From contig NC_088359.1 of assembly GCF_036884655.1 (NCBI RefSeq), positions 21,255,001 to 21,319,000 on the forward strand: 64,000 bases of DNA. Reading direction: 5' to 3'. A program made the position numbers and the translations under genes. Below the pieces are notes generated by a model that saw only the letters and a program-made list of their open reading frames with translations, was not told the origin of the DNA and ran no database searches. Positions 59,724-64,000 of this stretch are shown piece after piece. The first letter of the stretch is position 1; every line of letters begins with the position of its first letter. The DNA comes from Musa acuminata AAA Group. Lineage: Eukaryota > Streptophyta > Magnoliopsida > Zingiberales > Musaceae.

Positions 59724-62700
59724 GTCCGGTAATGGGTGGTCCGTGTACCAGTCAACTGACAGACCGGTACATACCGCTCAGTACGGGCGGTATTATTCGA
59801 AACTGTATACCTTGCTTTCAAGTATAACAGGCATGAATGACCGACTTGATACACAAACTTGAGGTTGGGTGATTGAGTCCTAAATGCCTTGATACACAAA
59901 CTTGTCAGTGACCTTTCACATCATATATGAAAATTGTCATAGTTACCAAAACCCCATTTAGGTATCAAATGATATGATTCCTAGTGAACAAATATATTAT
60001 TTGCAATAAACCGAATAGTAATGTATTATGCAAAAACTCATGAATATTACAAACTATATATACTAATTCATGAATATTATCTACGAGTTGTAAAAGATGT
60101 ATTGGTATTTCATATAGTTGAGGTATCTGTTCCCCTTTTTACTTCAAATCAATCATGTTGTTAAATGTTACTTGCAGGTATCTGCATGAAGTTTGCTCAC
60201 CGTCTCTTGTCCACAAGAATTTTAAGTCATCCAATATATTGTTAGACATGGAGCTCAACCCACACCTTTCAGATTGTGGGTTCGAGAGCCTTGTTCCTGA
60301 TGCAGAATTTCAGGTAAAGCTCTATGTCATATATGTCTACTTTGAATTAGTTTTTCTACAAGGTTTTAGCAGTAAATATATGTCGTTGATAATAACATTA
60401 TATCTTTAGAATTATCTGCATTTTACCAGAGAAACATTTAGCAATTTCCTGAGGAAAAATCAGTTTCTTGTATTCTATGGTCACTTAAGCTAATCTCTGT
60501 TATTTGCCATTGTTATTTCATTCACAATATCAATTAAACAAAACTGTATACTATGTGACATTTAAGTCCTGCTTTATAGGAGGATGTGAATGAAGTGAAA
60601 GAATATGGAAAAGGAGGGGAGAAATTCAGTATATTAAGCAAGTTACTTAAGAATGAAGATGAATAACTGATGGATACTGATCCTTTTGACTTCTCAAGTT
60701 TCAGAGGTATGTCAGAAAGTTAGTTTCCCTCTGACAGTGGGGATTCAGAGAATCGTATAGCATGTAACTGGCTAACTTGCAGGAACAGATACTAAGCTTA
60801 AAATTGTGGCAGCATGTGTTGGTGCTGTATTGGATATGATTAATGGAGAGACTGACTAAGCTGTTGATGACATAGGATCCATTGGTTAAGAAGCTTAATT
60901 GCAGCACTAGCCATATAGGTTTAAGTTCAGGTGGATAACTTGGGTGTTAAAAGAAGAATGTGAGGCTAACAGCTATATGGACTTATTATATCTGACTGAT
61001 GGAAGAAAGCATAGATCACAGATATGAGATGATAGTTGTGATGTTATTTTATGCATATGATTAGGGAGCTAGAGTTTGAAAGCTGTGTAGATGATGTCAA
61101 ACAAGGGCTGAACCTGTTGTCCATTTAATAGGTCCGGTCTTATGGTATGTTATAGCCATGAGTAAGTGCTGATGAAGTTTTTTGTTTCTCATCTTTTTGC
61201 CTCATTCCTGTTCTTCTGGTGACAAGTGTGGTGGGGTCACTGTTCAGATTGAGGATTTCATAAGATCAGTCTTTAGAAGTGAACTTTAAGTAGTTGTAAC
61301 AACAGTTTGAGATCCATGGCTGAGAAATATTTAACCTTGCCATAAGTCAAACAGCTCAACAAAGTGGATTAGTAGCTAACATTATTTTCTCTAAGATAAA
61401 CATAGACCAATGCAGGGATCAGCCTAGACAAATTGTACTGAAATTCTAGACCCAAGATTTAATAGGAAAAGATATCAAGAGCTGCTAATGGCTGTGGCTC
61501 AATCCATGAAGCACAGTTCAACATGCTTGCATAAGTGTGTAAGACACCGACCCTGACCAGACACCTCTTGACATGTGCCCAACAGTTCAAAGAGATATTA
61601 GGATTATATATGTTTGCTTAAATCATGGATCTAAGGCCTTAGTACATGTTGATATTGACAATATATATGTATTTGGACTTTAGGCTTACTCCTTAATTTT
61701 GTATTATATATATCTGTTTATGTACATCTGTATGTGTGTCAAATACTTTTGTGAATGGTGCTTCTTATATGAATGGTTGTTATACTTCATTTTAGTTTTA
61801 TATAAAAACTGCATCCCTGTGCATATCTACACATCATGACCATTGATTGTCTACGCTATACAAATCATAATATTATTATAGCCTATGAATTATGAAATAT
61901 ATATGTATCAATCGCCTCATAAGACTGTCAATGCGGTGCCCTGTCCTTTTGTTACATCTGCCATATCAGCATCTATATTGTGTTGTGTCCATGTCCTGTG
62001 TCCATATGCATGTTTAATACAGCTCAAGTGATGGATTCACCTCCTCTAGATGATAATTTTCTAGTTGTTTTGTAGGCGGTAGTACTGATATTTACATAGG
62101 ATTCTTGCTAGAAGCAGTTATTTTTATCAACATGCTTGGATTAGTCTTTGCCATATAAATTTCCTTAAGATAATTAATTTTCCTTAATTTTTCTCTGAAG
62201 GCATCTGAACAGAATATGGCATCTGGATATAGTCCTCCTGAAGTTGCCATGTCTGGCCAGTATACTTTGAAGAGTGATGTCTACAACTTTGGTGTTGTCA
62301 TGCTAGAACTTTTGACTGGGCGGAAGCCTTTCGACAGGTAACTCTATATTTGCTATAACTTGATTCACAAACAGAATCCAAGCACCAAATTTCTGTGATT
62401 CCAAACTTAACCTTGCTCTGCCTTTCAGAGTCAATTGAAAGGCATCTTGCCAGTCTACTTATTCGCATTCAATATACACATTCCTATAAGGATTTTCTTT
62501 TCATGCCTTGGGTGATATATTATCCATGTGGCGCAGCTGAAATCAGTTGGTTTTGTTGTTTGATGCTGATGCTGATGCTCTGGTTTGTCGTCGCAAAACT
62601 CCTTACAGCTCGAGACCAAGATCTGAGCAGTCATTGGTTCGATGGGCTACACCTCAGCTCCATGACATCGATGCACTAGACAGGATGATCGATCCTGACC

Positions 62701-63078
62701 TCAAGGGGCTATACCCTGCAAAATCGCTTTCTCGATTCGCTGATGTGATAGCTCTCTGCGTACAGGTAAAACCATGCATCACATACAATACTTTGTTTGA
62801 TTCATTTTGCCTAGGCAAAACTTGACATATCTGGCATTGTGTACCAAAGCTGCAGTGTAGCTGTTTGCACTCATCTGGATTATGTTTGAACTTTAATTGA
62901 GTTCGTTGGATTTTGTTTCTGTTGGCAGCCCGAGCCTGAGTTCCGACCACCCATGTCAGAAGTTGTGCAAGCGCTAGTTCGCCTGGTTCAGAGGGCCAAC
63001 ATGAGCAGCAAGCGAACCGTAGGTGGAGAAGGACCAGAGACTCGGCGAGCCGATGAATCGGATGACTATACTTTCTAG
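52945..63078 (+). CDS. SRF: STRUBBELIG-receptor family LRR receptor-like kinase (SRF6/SRF7 type), 16 coding exons
   Basis: Plasma-membrane receptor-like kinase; SRF/STRUBBELIG proteins act in tissue morphogenesis, cell-wall and defence responses. Coding exons: 52945-53050, 53776-53908, 53998-54069, 54141-54212, 54291-54362, 54434-54505, 54886-54957, 55034-55099, 55182-55247, 55341-55639, 57481-57761, 58566-58837, 60178-60313, 62201-62337, 62609-62765, 62929-63078; all GT-AG, total 720 residues. Signal peptide about 1-29; SUB domain with [14 protein letters not shown]; LRRs on phase-conserved 72/66-bp exons; Pro-rich stretch 254-266; membrane segment about 293-315; kinase from about 415. The loop GEGSFG (421-426) and AVKK (440-443) are present, but the catalytic HRD is HKN (540-542) and DFG is DCG (560-562). 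The C-terminal [15 protein letters not shown] resembles SRF6/SRF7. No breaks. SRF symbol is at family level. Confidence 0.93.
55640..57480. other. SRF intron 10 (1.84 kb)
   Basis: AT-rich intron between the membrane-segment exon and the juxtamembrane exon. A 72-codon open frame at 56817-57035 has no domain. Nothing else seen. Confidence 0.7.
59576..59803. mobile_element. Candidate MITE/foldback element in SRF intron 12
   Basis: The left end reads AGTTTGAAATATCGTACCG and the right end is its imperfect inverse (CGGTATTATTCGAAACT). Inside are a perfect 30-bp palindrome (59641-59670, 14-bp arms with a 2-bp loop), a TA run at about 59671-59721, and further ACCG/CGGT inverted motifs. It is GC-richer than the surrounding intron. 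Terminal duplications are not clear, so the class is uncertain. Confidence 0.5.
60314..62200. other. SRF intron 13 (1.89 kb)
   Basis: Long intron in the kinase domain. A stretch at about 60580-60670 reads open with [16 protein letters not shown], and another at about 60783-60858 with [15 protein letters not shown]; both end in stops. They are unlike kinase sequence and may be a gene or transposon fossil or chance. Confidence 0.5.
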
Positions 63079-64000
63079 TTGCATGAGATATATCCAGCTT
63101 GGTTTTGCAAAATCTTTTGCATGTTTATATACTTATTTCTCAGATATTGTTACACGTTACCTCTGTCTTTGGTTTCGTTGCTATGAAACATATTTTCGAC
63201 TACAATCCTTACACTGCAATGAAATAAGCCTCTGTATCGCAGACTGAATCATTGTCCTGTCGCATCAGCCATCGGCGAATTCCGCCATGGACAAGGGAGA
63301 GTCTAGGGGTGCTTCAATTGGGCATTGGTACTGTTTCCAGGGTTTTAGGAGGAGAGAGGGAGGGTCTGATGGCGGTGGGCTGGCGAATGGGCCTTCAATG
63401 CTACCCCCGTCAAACTACTTTATTAAGTTGTTTAATTGAGTTTTAAATCGGCTTATAATAAGTTCTAATTCGGCCCAACTCATACATCCTTTGTAGTGAT
63501 TACAGCTTATTTTATGATTTTTTTTTAATATGACTAGTCCCCTTTTCTAAAGTTAGGAAATAAGTTTTTCTTTGACTAAGAGAAGTATTTTTATTTAATA
63601 TTTTTTTAATTATATATATTTGTTTTATTATATATATACTTAATTACTTAAGTCCTTATGATTTATTCGTATCTAAAATAATTTTTATATTTTAAAAAAT
63701 ATAACATGTAGGCTTCTATTTTGAAATCTGAGTTAATAAATATTAAAATCTACTTATCATTAATATAATTTATTTTTTTTAAAGAAAATCACTTCCTCAA
63801 TAAGATGAACCATAATCTTTTTTAAACTTAAATTATACATATCATTATATTAATAATTTATTATAAATCAACATATCACATAAATAAACTATAACAGAAA
63901 TAACTTATGTACTATGTTTTTAAAAATATAAAAATTATTTTAGATAAATAAATCATACAGATTTAAATGATGCATGATAAAAATCACATAGACTAAAATA
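63079..64000. other. SRF 3' UTR and AT-rich downstream DNA
   Basis: The first 200 bp are presumably 3' UTR. From about 63480 the sequence is very AT-rich with no coding signal. Confidence 0.6.

Noticed and set aside
59435..59899. Three overlapping open frames around 59435-59899
   Set aside because: They run through the TA tract and the candidate foldback element in an SRF intron and encode Tyr-Ile repeats.
1..64000. tRNA or rRNA genes
   Set aside because: No cloverleaf with A and B boxes or rRNA-like block was noticed; only tRNA primer-site complements of retrotransposons are present.

Overview
This is nuclear plant DNA. Spliced genes with GT-AG introns, large nested LTR retrotransposons, TA microsatellites and AT-rich intergenic DNA all point that way. 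The transposon families and the two host genes look monocot. My best guess is Zingiberales, probably Musaceae (Musa or Ensete); that rests on recognising the repeat style and not on a search.

Two host genes frame the window, both on the plus strand, and both can be read exon by exon without a break. At 401-4815 is a GRF-INTERACTING FACTOR (SSXT/SNH coactivator, 4 coding exons, 221 residues). At 52945-63078 is a STRUBBELIG-RECEPTOR-FAMILY leucine-rich-repeat receptor kinase (16 coding exons, 720 residues, SRF6/SRF7 type), whose catalytic motifs are altered as expected for an atypical kinase.

Almost everything between them is retrotransposon. An old minus-strand Ty3/gypsy element of the Tat/Retand type spans 6311-38852. 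It carries gag, protease, RT, two RNase H domains and integrase, plus an antisense extra ORF and several tandem arrays beside its 3' LTR. Three later insertions cut it: (a) a gag-only copia-type element with a second, intact ORF (9797-18555) inside the antisense ORF; (b) a copia solo LTR (20470-28883) inside the integrase, which is itself split by a full-length copia element of the same family (21503-28418); (c) a 4.56-kb element with 446-bp LTRs and no recognisable protein (32849-37408) inside gag. Removing these leaves about 10.8 kb, a normal size for a Tat element. LTR divergence sampled by eye (about 13% for the host element, 6% for c, 3% for the inner copia, 1.5% for a) agrees with the nesting order.

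A second gag-only copia element (41266-49911), related to (a), sits in a diverged LTR of the same superfamily in the opposite orientation (41074-41265 plus 49917 to about 51010). The remaining intergenic DNA (38853-41073, 51010-52700, 63079-64000) is AT-rich and shows microsatellites but no convincing gene.

The most unusual signals are the gag-plus-ORF2 element; a shared promoter layout (GC-rich near-palindromic GGCGGT...ACCGCC repeats directly upstream of a TATA box) in three related LTR types and again before ORF2; the self-nested copia LTRs; and the tandem-repeat cluster at the 3' end of the gypsy element.
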